The translations under genes were made by a program, and so were the position numbers. Below, piece after piece: positions 42,586 to 53,674 of a stretch of 64,000 nucleotides of DNA. Position 1 is the first letter of the stretch; each line of letters begins with the position of its first letter. The DNA is from Pectinophora gossypiella (taxonomy: Eukaryota > Arthropoda > Insecta > Lepidoptera > Gelechiidae): contig NC_065405.1 in the NCBI RefSeq assembly GCF_024362695.1, forward strand, positions 17,575,900 through 17,639,899, written 5' to 3'. Under the pieces are notes generated by a model. It worked only from the letters and a program-made list of their open reading frames with translations, did no database searches and was not told where the DNA came from.

Positions 42586-42929
42586 CTCAACTTTTTACCC
42601 CGTGTATTATCCTTCTATTCCTGCGCAGCGTGCAATGCAGTAGCCAAAGTCTTAGAGGGAACCATCCATCGACTTGAGGCGAAGAAGAAATTGCAATAAT
42701 TAGAGGATAAAAACTACAAGCATCAAATGTAGGTGGCAACGTGGAGTTTCTCCCGTCTGAAGGCTCATCCTTCTCAAACAGAAAAAAAAAATATTTTGAT
42801 TTTATAGATATCAAGTGCGAATATTTCTTTTTCATTGGCAGTTTTATGAGGTACAGTTTAGGTACAGTTTATTGAAGTATGTTTCAGAACATAGTTCGAA
42901 ACATACTTTAACGTACATACAGAACGTTT

Positions 42930-43495
42930 GGGCGATATCCGTGTTGTACTTCCTGCCACGACCATGGATGTTTTTCTAATACCTTTAGACGGTAAAAAAT
43001 AGTCAGGATTTTGTACTATTATTTACCACTGTTTTGAAAATTTCAACTAACCAGATCTAGGAGATACGATGATCGTGCTGAGACGAATAGTTCCTAGCAC
43101 GATCACACAGAAACCCGTGTTATTATTAGATTTCAAAATAGTATTAAAATAGCTTCATAGAAATATGACTGTCGTGCTAGAAAGAACAACTTCCTAGCAC
43201 GACTATGCACAAACTCAGTGCTGTTGTGGAATTGTTTCTGTGTGATCGTGCTAGGAAGTATTCTTCTCAGCACGACCATCGTATCTCCTAGATGTAGTTA
43301 GTTGAAATTTTCAAAACAGTAGTAAATAATAGTACAAAATCCTGACTTTGAGAATATAATATTTTGCGAACGTAATGTTTTGCGAATGTAATATTTTGAG
43401 AATATAATATTATGAGAACGAAGGCTATTTTTTACCGTCTAAAGGTATTAGAAAAACATCCATGGTCGTGGCAGGAAGTACAACACCGATATCCC
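42930..43495. mobile_element. Long fold-back element
   Basis: The left arm 42930-43118 ('gtgttgtacttcctgccacg', 'ggagatacgatgatcgtgct') pairs with 43228-43495. The right arm carries an extra block of about 80 bp of 'gagaatataatattttgcga'-type short repeats (43350-43425) absent from the left. A shorter hairpin 'cttcctagcacga' repeats in the loop. Non-coding. Confidence 0.82.
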
Positions 43496-43597
43496 ACTAT
43501 GCGTGCCAAGCTGACGTCAGGATGGCGTGCATATTTCACTATCTATTTAATATTGAATTGCTTGAGGTACAGTTTTCATGAGTAAAGGTACAGTTTA

Positions 43598-44009
43598 GGC
43601 TGCCCCCACATTGGGCGTTGGCCGAGCGTACGCGTTTCCTGAGCGTGCTGCCGGCGTCGGCGCGGCGCGTCTGCGGGGCGCGGGCTTCGCGTTGTCCAGC
43701 GCCGCACAAGCGCTGCGTGAACGCAGCGCAGACGCCGCGCTTACGTCGCGTTCCACGGGCGTTCGGCCGCCCGTGCCCCCCGCACACATTCCCCCCCGCG
43801 CCCGCTAGCATATCAGTCAGCCAGTCGCCCGTGGAACGCGACGTAAGCGCGGCGTCTGCGCGGCGTTCACGCAGCGCTTGTGCGGCGCTGGACAACGCGA
43901 AGCCCGCGCCCCACAGACGGCGCGCTGACGCGACGCCCGCGCCGCGCCGACGCCGGCAGCACGCTCAGGAAACGCGTACGCTCGGCCAACGCCCAATGTG
44001 GGGGCAGCC
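43598..44009. mobile_element. GC-rich fold-back MITE with TTA duplication
   Basis: Arms of about 185 bp begin GGCTGCCCCCACATTGGGCG and end with its reverse complement. TTA on both sides (43595-43597 and 44010-44012) fits the 3-bp duplication of PIF/Harbinger elements (inference). Very GC-rich in an AT-rich setting. Arg- and Ala-rich ORFs on both strands are by-products of the palindrome. Confidence 0.83.
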
Positions 44010-44289
44010 TTAGCTTAGTTATTACGTACACATTTCGTGACTATTCAGACATCTCTCACGCTATCCTGGCACACACCAATACATCTATATTTATGGATTA
44101 TTTGAAACCAATGACCTCCAAATCATATGGATATGTAGTTATGTTTCAATAAAGTTTGTGGTCTGCGGCTTTCAGTTTCTGCCTTACCGAACTCAGAATT
44201 AATTTAATCAACTGATTTATATGTTTACCTACTTGTTTATATATACATAAACAAACCGCATTGACTGATTACTTGCTTAGTAATATAAA

Positions 44290-45070
44290 TTGGAGGCTCC
44301 GGGGTGTGTATACAAGTATGTGTGTGGGAACTGATTGTCTCGAACTGTAATCAGTTCTCGAATTTAAATAATCAAATTCATAATAATATTAAAATGCATC
44401 ATATCGATTTTATTTTTACTCGAGTGAGTAATCGATTTGTAGGTTATATATGTCATAATAACACTGGCCAGAAAAAAGTTCATGCTTTTGGCGGGCTGTC
44501 ATTACGAAAAAACAAAATAATTTTCAGAGAACAAAAGAAGGTGAATTAGAACAGAGAACAGAAATCAGTGAACATTCAGATTATTCAGAAACAGATCAGA
44601 GCAGAAATAACAGTGTATTTTCAGATATAACAATCAACAACAGTTTTATCAGACTTCCTGTCGATGCGCAGGAAGAATATTCAGTTAAGTCTTATCATCA
44701 TCATCAGCCGTACGACGCCCACTGCTGGGCATAGGTCTCCCCCAAGTTAAGTCTAATAATACTTATATATTTTCCTAATTACTTAGATATCAGTTATGCT
44801 ATAGGTATTTGTATTATTTGGTATAAATCGACAAAGGGAACAAATGAAATTGCATTAAGAGAGATTATTCAGAAACAGATTAGAGAAGAAACAGTGTGTT
44901 TTCAGGTATAACAATCAACAACAGTTTTATCAGACTTCCTGTCGATGTGCAGGAAGAATATTCAGTTAAGTCTTATAATACTTATATATTTTCTTAATTA
45001 CTTAGATATCAGTTATGCTATATTTGTATTATCCGATACAAATCGATAAAGAGAACAACAGACAGTAAAC
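44290..45070 (+). repeat. Tandemly duplicated coding-like repeat, unclassified
   Basis: Copy 1 (44575-44860) and copy 2 (44861-45055) share 'gattattcagaaacaga', 'tatcagacttcctgtcgatg' and 'aagaatattcagttaagtct'. One frame of copy 1 reads NNSFIRLPVDAQEEYSVKS and upstream EISEHSDYSETDQSRNN. A preceding frame has HHIDFIFTRVSNRFVGYI. Copy 1 contains a 48-bp SINE/LINE tail insert (44699-44746) flanked by gttaagtct. The source could be a retroelement gag or a host exon; not identified. Confidence 0.55.
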
Positions 45071-45219
45071 AGTAAAACGGATAGTAAAACAAACAGTAAA
45101 ACATTGCAGTAGGTAATATCGTTGTAGTGATTTATCAGGTAATCAGATGAATTTATCAAGGCAATCAGGTGGACAGGGATGGCTGTAAGGGGCGGTTGGA
45201 GGCCATTCGCGGGGTTTCA

Positions 45220-45440
45220 CCCCATATTCAAACATCGTGGGCTTTTTGCCCTATATTCAGACGGCTATGGGCACGTTGTCCATTTGTGGGTATTTTGCCC
45301 CATAGGTATTCATATAACTATGAAACATTCTAATCACATATTCTAACATCATTGGTTTTTTACCCTATATTTAGACAGCTATGGGCACGTTGCCCATTTG
45401 TGGGTATTTTGCCCCATAGGTATTTCATATAACTATGACA
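45220..45440. repeat. Two-unit tandem repeat of about 115 bp
   Basis: Each unit has 'ctatgggcacgttg', 'ccatttgtgggtattttgcc' and 'ccataggtat'. Within a unit, ctatgggc and gccccatag form an imperfect hairpin. No coding content. Confidence 0.75.
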
Positions 45441-45539
45441 CATTTCAGTTTTGGAATGTGATTCAGAATTCAGATAATTCGTGACCTTACATGATTATGT
45501 ATGGTTCACGACACTGATATTGAAATTACTAAATTGTAT

Positions 45540-45746
45540 AATAACAATATTTTGTGTTTATTTTTACAAGAATGTCTAAGGTCCTGTGCCGAGGTTTTTG
45601 TTGCAGTTTCTTTTCCCCTACTATACACGGTGTGAGAAGCTGCAGTATTTTAGGCGGATGAGACGTTCATTATGTAAAAAATGACAATTCAAAGTGCAAC
45701 TATGTTACATACTAAATAAAGACATTTTTGAATTTGAATTTGAATT
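45540..45746 (+). mobile_element. LINE-E 3' end
   Basis: Plus-strand tail: 'gtgagaagctgcagtatttt', 'ggcggatgagacgttcatta', 'gcaactatgttacatact', then an AATAAA-like site and TTTGAA units. It is one of four such tails here. Confidence 0.7.
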
Positions 45747-45786
45747 AAGGAGGGTCTCTATAGAGATATGGACATTTTATTTAGTA

Positions 45787-46232
45787 ACAGCCGCTGTAGT
45801 CTAGTGGTTAGAGCGTTAGGATCACGATCTGGAGGTCCGGATTCGATTCCCGATAGGGACATTATCGAAATCACTTTGTGAGGCTGTCCCTTGTTTGGTA
45901 ATAACTTTGCGATGCATACAGTGGGATGTATGTATGTTATTTGCTTTTTCTTCTATGGTGTGGGTTGTAAAGTGAATTACCAACCTCATCAACCCTGTTG
46001 TCAGGGTTATTATCGAGCGGCCAAAGGCCCCTGACATGGCTCATATAACGACTACTTACATCAGTAAGTAGTAACCGGGACCAACGGCTTAACGTGCCTT
46101 CGAAGCATGGTTCATCTTACTTTTTGAGCAATCAGGTGGTCAGCCTTTTAATGATGTCCTAAGCAAACTAGGGATCACAAAGTGATTTTTGTGATCTCCA
46201 TCGGGATTCGAACCCGGGACCTCCGGATCGTG
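45787..46232. mobile_element. Facing SINE pair: SINE-3 head (+) and SINE-2 (-)
   Basis: 45787-45899 is a plus-strand SINE-3 head with A and B boxes; it stops in 'gtttggtaat'. From 45950 to 46232 a minus-strand SINE-2 follows, tail first and head last. The two heads form the outer ends of an inverted pair around about 50 bases of spacer. Neither head is a functional tRNA gene. Confidence 0.75.
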
Positions 46233-46385
46233 AGTTTGTCGATAAGTTTGTTTTCCCCCTAACAGTTGTGCTGCGCAGGTGATTTTGTTCATATTTTGAT
46301 CGAACGACATGACTTATTTGGATTCACAGATTAGCACCAATCGACAAATCGACATAATTATATCGTTACAATCGATAAAATGACC

Positions 46386-46680
46386 GTTACAAAAAATTAT
46401 CACGTTGCGCATTTTGAATCTCGGCGCAGGGCGGATATTTTAAAGAATTACGCGACGTTAGTAGGCCAATAGCGATAAGCACTGAATGAGGAAAATCGTC
46501 TACCACGTCGGCGGGGTACGTTGAACTTCGGTTGCCAGTTCGGTATCGGGGTCCGGAAGTATTTGTTGTCGCGAGCTGATTGGCCGCCTCTACCTCTAGA
46601 GTAATCGGGTCGCCAAAACACGTATTACGACCTTTGGGCGCGGATATTTGGGTCGCTCGCGCTCCATGCTTCAAATGTAA
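46386..46680 (-). repeat. Family F, minus-strand copy with conserved peptide
   Basis: The minus-strand frame carries DPITLEVEAANQLATTNTS and GPRYR, matching the peptide at 30178-30515. The frame is open for 95 residues here but diverges at both ends. Confidence 0.6.
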
Positions 46681-47485
46681 AAAAATCTAAATTGACTCCG
46701 TTTCTCCAGCAGTTTGACGTGTATGTCACGTAGTTTTACAAATTCAATGTAACATGCACACCGGCACACGTGACAATGCTCGCTTCGGATCGCATCGCTC
46801 GACGCGCCGGCTTCGTTGGCTTCGTTGGCTGCGCATTCCCAATAGAGGCATTTGTATAGTACGTGTGAGTAGGAAAACTATGGCTTTAGCGGTTTTTGGA
46901 CATTGGCCTGCAAAAAAAGTACTATACACTTATAAATTATAAATATTTTTTTCTAAACTATCGATGTTACATATTTAAAATAAAAAACGTTTTATAGATA
47001 ATTTTAACAGCTTTCTTTGTAACTTATATACAAAATTAATGTATCCCCGAAGACGTAGGTAAAGATGTATAGTATAATTATACACCCACTCCAAACCAGC
47101 TATGTTTATGTAAATCATTTTATTGGGTATGGCTAGTTATATTAATTATATTAAGATGGCTTAATATGATTATGAGATATCCACCCGGGTGAGAGCCTTC
47201 AGCGCTCTACTTACATCAGTAAATAGCAACCGGGACCAATGGCATAACGTGCCTGCGTGTGCTATATTTTGTAAAAACCATATGCACCCCACACGAAGTC
47301 TAGTGCCTCGAAATTAGGTATCCGAGGAAGGTAGATTTAGATGCACCGGGTGCCCTGGCTAGATTCTAGTGCCGTGAAGCCTCTTCTAGAATATGCGGCT
47401 CGGGAGGTTTGAAATGCAATTTGTCACGCGATATGTAGGCTTCATAATGCTAAAATATAACGCTGAAGAGGCGGTTGCTTCAATG
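46681..47485. other. Stretch without a supported gene
   Basis: Short frames on both strands at 46744-46942 overlap each other and have no motif. A SINE-2 core scrap lies near 47205-47258. Confidence 0.4.
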
Positions 47486-47745
47486 TACGGTCACGAGTGC
47501 TAATAGGTATACAGGTTGTATGAAGCTGCAATAGTTTTAGGCGGATGAGACGTTCGTTATGTACAAATTAACGATTCAAAGTGTAACTATGTTACCTACC
47601 GAATAAATATATTTTTGAATTTGAATTGAATTTGTATACACTTTGAAACCATATCACATTACTTTTTTGACAAATTAAACCGTAAGACTCATTAAATGTC
47701 AAATATGACAGTGTGACTGGGTTCTAAAGTGGGTACTTGACTGTA
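47486..47745. mobile_element. M1 MITE split by a LINE-E tail
   Basis: The M1 left part is 47486-47512, then the LINE-E 3' end 47513-47634, then the M1 rest to 47745. The 6-bp gtatac flanks the insert on both sides. The right M1 terminus is shortened. Confidence 0.78.
47513..47634 (+). mobile_element. LINE-E 3' end nested in M1
   Basis: A 5'-truncated tail of about 120 bp: 'aagctgcaatagttttaggc', 'gaataaatat', then TTGAAT units. It dates LINE-E activity after M1 spread at this locus. Confidence 0.78.
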
Positions 47746-47809
47746 ATTGTACCTCAACACTTTCCTTAGAATGTTGTAAATAAATTGAATTTTCAGCTGA
47801 AAAAATGCC

Positions 47810-48010
47810 TCTGTGGTGTAGTGGTTAGAGCCTTGGGCTCACGATCTAGAGGTCCGAGTTGGATTCCCGATGGGGCCATAGTCGAAATCACTTTGTGCGA
47901 CCGTCCTTTGTTTGGCTAGGTCATTGCAAGCTGAAGATGATGCCGGGCTACTAGCCCAAAATACTTACACCAACCCGCATTGGAACAGCGTGGTGGAGTA
48001 TGCTTCATAC
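47810..48010 (+). mobile_element. SINE-3 with internal deletion
   Basis: Head 'gcctctgtggtgtagtggtt' and B-box region, then 'aatcactttgtgcgaccgtc'. A jump follows past the core to 'accaacccgcattggaacag' and 'gtggagtatgcttcatac'. Confidence 0.72.
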
Positions 48011-48279
48011 TATATAACCCTCCTTTTTACTTCGCCACCGTTGGGTAAAAAATTAAAAATATGTTGCGTCCCAAAACGTAATGTTGAAAATATTTCTTTT
48101 CGTTTTTTTTCTTCGTATATTGTGTTACATGGAAAAGCTCTTGAAAAATGCACCTAAAGTTTGTGTAACATCATATTTTTCAGTTAGAGGTTTTGGTTAA
48201 CTAGCATTAAAAATGGTTTGCAATGTTTGTACGTCTTGGTTCCTTTTTACGTGAATACTGTTTTTAATTGTAAGTATTA

Positions 48280-48569
48280 TCATCATCAGCCCATTAACGT
48301 CCCCACTGCTGGGGCATGGGCCTTCCCTATGGATGGATAGGGAGATCGAGCCTTAAACCATCACGCGGGCCCAGTGCGGATTGATGGTTATTAACGACTG
48401 CTAATGCAGCCGGGACCAACGGCTTAACGTGCCTTCCGAAGCACGGAGGAGCTCGAGATGAAAACTTTTTTTTTTGTGGTCACCCATCCTATGACCGGCC
48501 TTTGCGAAAGTTGCTTTACTTCAACAATCGCAGGCCGAGCGCGTTAACCGCTGCGCCACCGAGCTCCTC
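48280..48569 (-). mobile_element. SINE-5S, full length
   Basis: Minus strand: head GAGCTCGGTGGCGCAGCGG at the right edge, 5S-like part, A run, shared core and tail. Closely similar to 31859-32142 and 6670-6944. Confidence 0.85.
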
Positions 48570-48746
48570 AAAAAGTTACATAATCGCTACACCCAGGAAG
48601 CAACACTCGATTGTTACCCCTAAAGAAGAGAATAGAATAATTTTATTTGCTTGGATACATGGTTGTTACAAGATGGAAAGAATAGGGATGGTGGAAGAGA
48701 TTTTGGACATGACCTATGTCTTTCATTCTATAACATCGCCGCCTCA

Positions 48747-49055
48747 ATCTTCTTCTTCTATCGTGTGGATTGATGGGGTGGATTACCAACCCCATCAAGG
48801 TCAGGTGTCAGGTTACTATTGAGCCGCCAAGGGCCCCTGACATGGCTCATGTAACGACTACTTACTTACAATAGCTTAACGTGCCTTCCGAAGCACGGAT
48901 CATCTTACTTTCGGACAATCAGGTGATCAGACTGTAATGTTCTAACCAAACTAGGGATCACAAAGTGAATTTTGTGATATGTCCCCACTGGGATTTGAAC
49001 CCGGGACCTCCAGATCGTGAGCCCAACGCTCAAACCACTGGACCACGGAGGCCGC
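48747..49055 (-). mobile_element. SINE-2, near full length
   Basis: Minus-strand tail 'tatcgtgtggattgatgggg' through to head 'ggaccacggaggccg'. About 20 bases are deleted between the palindrome and the core. Confidence 0.82.
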
Positions 49056-49329
49056 CTCAAATGATCTGTTATAATGAATCCACTAATCTGTGTGAACTAT
49101 TAGTTCATAAGTATGAAATTAATAACCGCCATCAGTAGAACTGTCGATTCATGCTATCGACGTTTGTACAGACCAAGTTGTAAGCCGAATGGTTTAAGCT
49201 ATTAACTAAGCTTTGATACGTCGAGACCTAATTAATAATGTTGGATGAATGGAAGTCAAGACCATTTGGGAGACCATGTCATGTGCAATTTCGGGCAGTG
49301 ATATTAGGCTGCCAAATTATTGAATTGTA

Positions 49330-49530
49330 TAACAATAATTTATGTAATTTTAGGTTTTTCTTGCAGCTTCTTTTTGCTTCGGCAACCTTATACAACCTGT
49401 ATAAGGTTGTGAGAAGCTGCTAGTAGTTTAAGGCGGTTGACACGTTCGTTATTAAAAATTGACGATTCAATGTGTGTTATATGTGTTTACTATGTTACCT
49501 ACTGAATAAAGATATTTTTATATTAAATTC
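49330..49530 (+). mobile_element. LINE-E 3' end
   Basis: Plus-strand tail with 'ttgtgagaagctgctagtag', 'gttgacacgttcgtta', 'ctatgttacctactgaataa'. It includes a local duplication 'ttatacaacctgtataa'. Confidence 0.65.
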
Positions 49531-49764
49531 TGTATTTCCGAATGCATATAACCCGGGTGCTTTCAAGGCCAGAGTGAACAGGCACCTTCTGGGCGAGCTC
49601 GCTCCATCTTAGAATTCGTCAATGCCTTCGGGCAAGTCTGGGGCCAAGAGCAAACCCATCAAAGGTAAAAAGAAAATTATTTGAATTTCAATTCATTATT
49701 TATTAAATTAAATATCGTACTTTCAAAATATTAATAACTCTATGGATATGAGCGACATACTAAA

Positions 49765-52700
49765 CTAATTCTTCCATTTTCTTCTATACGGTCCATAGCT
49801 CGAATACTGAGGTGGACCATAGGGTTGGTGACCGTACTCGTAACTCGGGCCGTGGTCGAAATGCGGATGATGATCATGGTGATCATGATGTTCGTGATGA
49901 TCATGCTTCTGCTCCTTCAGGTAGCTGATGAACCAGGAGAGGAAATAGCCGGCCTTGTGAATGATGCACCAGAACACGAAGGCATATATCAGCTTTAAGA
50001 TGAAGAACTTCTTCAACACCAGATCGGCGAAGTAAACTGGAAAGATGAAAGGTAATATTTGACTTAATCTTACTATGTTAACCCAATCTTAAGCTCGGTG
50101 ATACGTGGGTACTTACTTCATCTTGCGATAGATGTACATCTGACTAGTCGTGAGCTAACGTATGTTATTTATTTGTGTATTTTTTTACGCTCCCCTTTAG
50201 GAGCGATAAAGAAACGGCACCTATACGTATTTGTCTTCTGCGCCCGCGCCTCAGCATGCGCGCGGCGCGAATAGGCTAGTTTCCAACTAGTCAAATCAGT
50301 TACTTTATACCACAGACATATTATAATACTAGAGAAATTATAAAAGGAAATTGCCACGAGCACGCGTCCGCTGCCGAAATATATGAACGATCGGTTAGTT
50401 TATTTTTTATGACGGCTTTGTTTTGGTATGGGTGTTATAGACGGGGTTTCCCTTTGGGCTAACATTACACTGCATTTTTTCTGACACTCTCTTGGGGAGG
50501 CGAGGTATACACTCACGTTGATTTTTTCTTACGAGTGTGTGGCAATGAGAAGATGTGTGCGGTAACGTACGTGTATATCTCACCTCCCCATGAAAGTGTC
50601 AGAAAAAATGCAGTGTAAAGTTAGCCCAAATGGAACCGTTTATAATTTATCTGAAGGCAAAGCCATAAAGTTACCAGCACTGGCGGCACGGATTCCGCGC
50701 CGCGCGGGATTTTGACCAGTAGACGCAGCGAATGTAACTACGCGAATAAACGTTATACGGCCATTGGTTTAAACCCTCGATATAATTGGGTTGTACCCTA
50801 GATCAAAAATAAATTATGAAATCCTGATTACTAAATAAGGCAGATCTAAAACTAACGATAAATATTTTTTCTGTACTAATTAAAAAACAAATGTAATTAT
50901 AAGTCCGACTATTTATCACTTTTTCTATGACGTTACAGTGTGCTTTCTCATACAAATTCTATAGTAATTTCCTGTTTGAACGTTTAGTATAAAGCTACGT
51001 GTCGGTACCTATTATAGGTAGGTGTGAGTTCTCTAGCCGTCTTTATTCACACGTTACATAACATAAGTTTACGACTATACCCAATTGGTACCCCAATTTC
51101 TCTTATTTTTGCACAGCGCCACTACACCAGCCAGTCCCCTAATATATACTGATACATCACATATTATAACACCCACACCCAGTCACACTCACACACGCCA
51201 AAAAAATGTAACTAAAATATAAATTATAACTAACTTATAAATTAAATACTAACTTACATGTCTAAACTAAATGTTATCTAAATTAAGAGGCCCAATTATC
51301 TGTAAAACTGTAGTTACCTAGCCTTAAGGGAAGTTGCGGATCATTCCTTCCCGGCGGGGACGCGGTTGTGTGCAATTGCGTTCCCGTATCCCCGCCACAG
51401 GGCGGCAAGGAGGAACACCGTTGGGTTTTAGTGGGTATACCGGGTGGCGACACCCGGGGAGTCCCACATAACCACGTCGTCGTCCCCGGGCGGCGTGGTA
51501 TGCGTAATGCATTTCCCAACGTTAAAAAAAAAAAGTTGCGGATCATTCCCAACACGAGTATCTGATTACCTACCGGGAAGACTTGTCCAATAATTGTAAC
51601 TGATTTACAAAAATAAACTCATTTTTATTTATTTTATTAAGTATTTATTATTTATTTCAGATGAAGAGAGATGTTTATGTTTTTATTCGTATGTTTATGT
51701 CCTTTGTATATGTCGTTGTGCAATAAAGTATTATTGATTGATTGAGAGATGGATGTCAGAGGTTCATCCATCACAAGATGAACTAAGTTCCCACGCCTAC
51801 CTAACTGATCTTTCCGTTAGACTCTGTCAACGTCTTTTATATTCAGAGAATGCTCTTTGATATTACAACCTGACCAACGCAATGTTAATCTGTGAATGTA
51901 CGTGGAAACCTCAATGTTGGTATCAGGACAATGTGTAACAGTAAGATGGCTTTGTTATCAGTCCCGCATTGTCCGTTCATTGTTCCGCATTCCGCATTCA
52001 ATGCGGACACTGTCCGCACGCGCGTGGAAGTGATTTATGTTTGTGGCCATGCCTCTTTGTGATAAGACTTGGTCCGTTTGGATTTGACTTTATGAGTAGG
52101 TTAGGTAGAGCTTATAGTGGTGTTTCAATACACACATGTCATTTTCTTATACACCGAAAAAGGACCGGCGTAAAATTTATGAAACACACATCAATTTTAG
52201 GTATAAAAAGCAATCCTCTCAAAATTTAACAATGGCCAATTTTATTATCCGACAGGATGAAGTTGACAGGATCATGGAGATGCCTATTTGATTCGCCGGG
52301 GTGCCCGGGTTATTCATTCATTCATTTTAAAAATTAACAGTTGTCAAACAAAGTGTGGTGGACCTAACTAGTTGACCAGCTAGTTCCGCCCTCTTGCAAT
52401 AGATGGCGGCACCGTTCAATAATGTAGTCCTGAAACGCGCTGGCGAAGTTTACACATCGCGACACATTATAATATACAACTTCCAACATGACACCGATGG
52501 ATCGTCGATCCGTAATCACACTACCAACTTACGGCTAGCGGGGTTCTATGCCCAGTTCGATACCACGAAAACATTCTTTGGCGGCAGCACACCCTTCGCC
52601 GCCAACTCTGATTCACTAATTATGCATAAAAGATAAACTATGACAAACAGTAAATCTTTCCTCATGAGGGTTTGTGAGATCAGAGACAGAACTCATCAAT

Positions 52701-52996
52701 CTTGGTGTCAGAGTTACATAGAGCTGCCAAAGGAATGAATGTAGTGTTCTTGTAATTTGCTAACACGGCACTGTTTTACTTAGTTTAATGGTGCACTTAC
52801 AAATATGCACATTATATAACATTTAGTTAATACATAATTTAAAAAAAAAATAGTAGGTATTATTTTACTTACCAAAAAGGGCAATTTTCTTTTTCTTTCC
52901 TCTTGATTCCATTTTCTGTTCTTCATATAAAGTGGTACTATCACAAATAGCCAAGCATGCAAATAATGTCGTAATTACAACTACTTTACGATACAT
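49765..52996 (-). CDS. Two-exon secreted His-rich protein, unrecognised (gene 3)
   Basis: Exon 1, 52996 down to 52873: ATG then MYRKVVVITTLFACLAICDS, a good signal peptide with likely cleavage near residue 20, then TTLYEEQKMESRGKKKKIALF and a perfect G/GTAAGT donor. Exon 2, 50036 down to 49765: acceptor ctttccag, TAG stop. One base left over in exon 1 plus two at the start of exon 2 keep frame. Total about 131 residues. Exon 2 encodes a hydrophobic amphipathic stretch (FADLVLKKFFILKLIYAFVF, then HKAGYFLSWFISYLKEQ), His/Asp repeats (HDHHEHHDHHDHH) and a Gly/Pro/Tyr tail (GPPQYSSYGPYRRKWKN). A minus-strand AATAAA lies about 60 bases past the stop. The Lys-rich-then-hydrophobic layout recalls insect Osiris-type secreted proteins, but I see no diagnostic motif. 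The His cluster could bind metal. Confidence 0.78.
50445..50637. mobile_element. MITE with inverted arms of about 62 bp
   Basis: Left arm 'ggtttccctttgggctaac', 'actgcattttttctgacact', 'ggggaggcgaggtatacac' is matched in inverse by 50568-50637 with a few mismatches. It lies in the intron of gene 3. Family unknown. Confidence 0.82.
51348..51534 (+). mobile_element. 5'-truncated poly(A) LINE tail with 15-bp duplication
   Basis: Perfect gttgcggatcattcc on both sides (51333-51347 and 51535-51549), poly(A) at 51524-51534, and a GC-rich body ('gtgggtataccgggtggcg', 'acacccggggagtcccaca'). This differs from the LINE-A, -B, -C and -E tails. The style recalls R1/I-group 3' ends (weak inference). It lies in the intron of gene 3. 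Confidence 0.85.
51674..51743 (+). mobile_element. 70-bp truncated copy of LINE-B
   Basis: Nearly identical to the reverse complement of 455-530: 'cctttgtatatgtcgttgtg' then 'caataaagtattattgattg'. It is flanked by gagagatg (51666-51673 and 51744-51751), so it is a genuine target-primed insertion ending in the same four-base repeat. Confidence 0.87.
52133..52345. mobile_element. Fold-back element G, degraded copy
   Basis: Shares 'cattttcttatacaccgaaa', 'tatccgacaggat', 'gagatgcctatttg' and 'gggttattcattcattca' with the copies at 57883 and 27353. The left arm is partly lost. Confidence 0.55.
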
Positions 52997-53080
52997 TTCG
53001 AAATATATATATTTTTTTAAATAATAGATAAATAAAATTGTTAAAAAATGTTTTTTTTTATTCTACCCGTATAGTCACGA

Positions 53081-53168
53081 GGTATAGTCTAGTCTAGACG
53101 AGGTATAGTCACAACTTTGACCAAGGTATAGTCTAGTCTAGACGAGGTATAGTCACAACTTTGACCAA
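53081..53168. repeat. 44-bp perfect tandem duplication
   Basis: Two identical 44-base units starting ggtatagtctagtctagacg and ending accaa. Each unit itself contains agtctagtctagac, a short palindrome. It lies just upstream of gene 3 exon 1. Confidence 0.87.
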
Positions 53169-53527
53169 GGTATTCAATGAAGTAATTCCTTCACTGAAAG
53201 TGAAATTGTGGCGCATCGTCACTTAAGTGATAATTGGAAAGTTATATTTACGCTTTCAAAGTTACAAACGAAGATTTTCACGACACTGTAGTGACATTTA
53301 CTCCACTAATAACTCAGCCCGACTTTGTCTGTGTAAAACTTTTGCCTTTCTTGGAGGAATGAAGACCATATAAGGGCCATATCCGCCATAGTGGCGCTTG
53401 GACCAAAATGTATGTAGTTGATATTGTTAATAAGTACGCAGTGAGGTGCCATTTATACAACTCGATCTACAAGTTTATATACATTTTGTTGGTAGAATCA
53501 GAATCAGCAAACATTAATTTCTTTTGG

Positions 53528-53674
53528 TACGGTCACGAGCATTAATATGTATACACTTTGGTACCATATCACATTAACTTTTTTGACAAATTGAACTGTT
53601 AAATCTCACTAAATGTCAAATGTGTTAGTGCGACAGAGTCCTAAAGTGGGTACATTATATTGCTCATGACTGTA
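53528..53674. mobile_element. M1 MITE, intact copy
   Basis: Closest relative of 9364-9509, with full termini. About 530 bp upstream of the gene 3 start codon. Confidence 0.83.

Noticed and set aside
43539..44152. Arg/Ala-rich ORFs on both strands
   Set aside because: The GC-rich palindrome is open in several frames; the ORFs mirror each other and have no splice or motif support.
52403..52636. Plus-strand 77-residue ORF starting MAAPFNNV
   Set aside because: No splice sites, motif or codon bias; adjacent to repeat G. Kept as unsupported.
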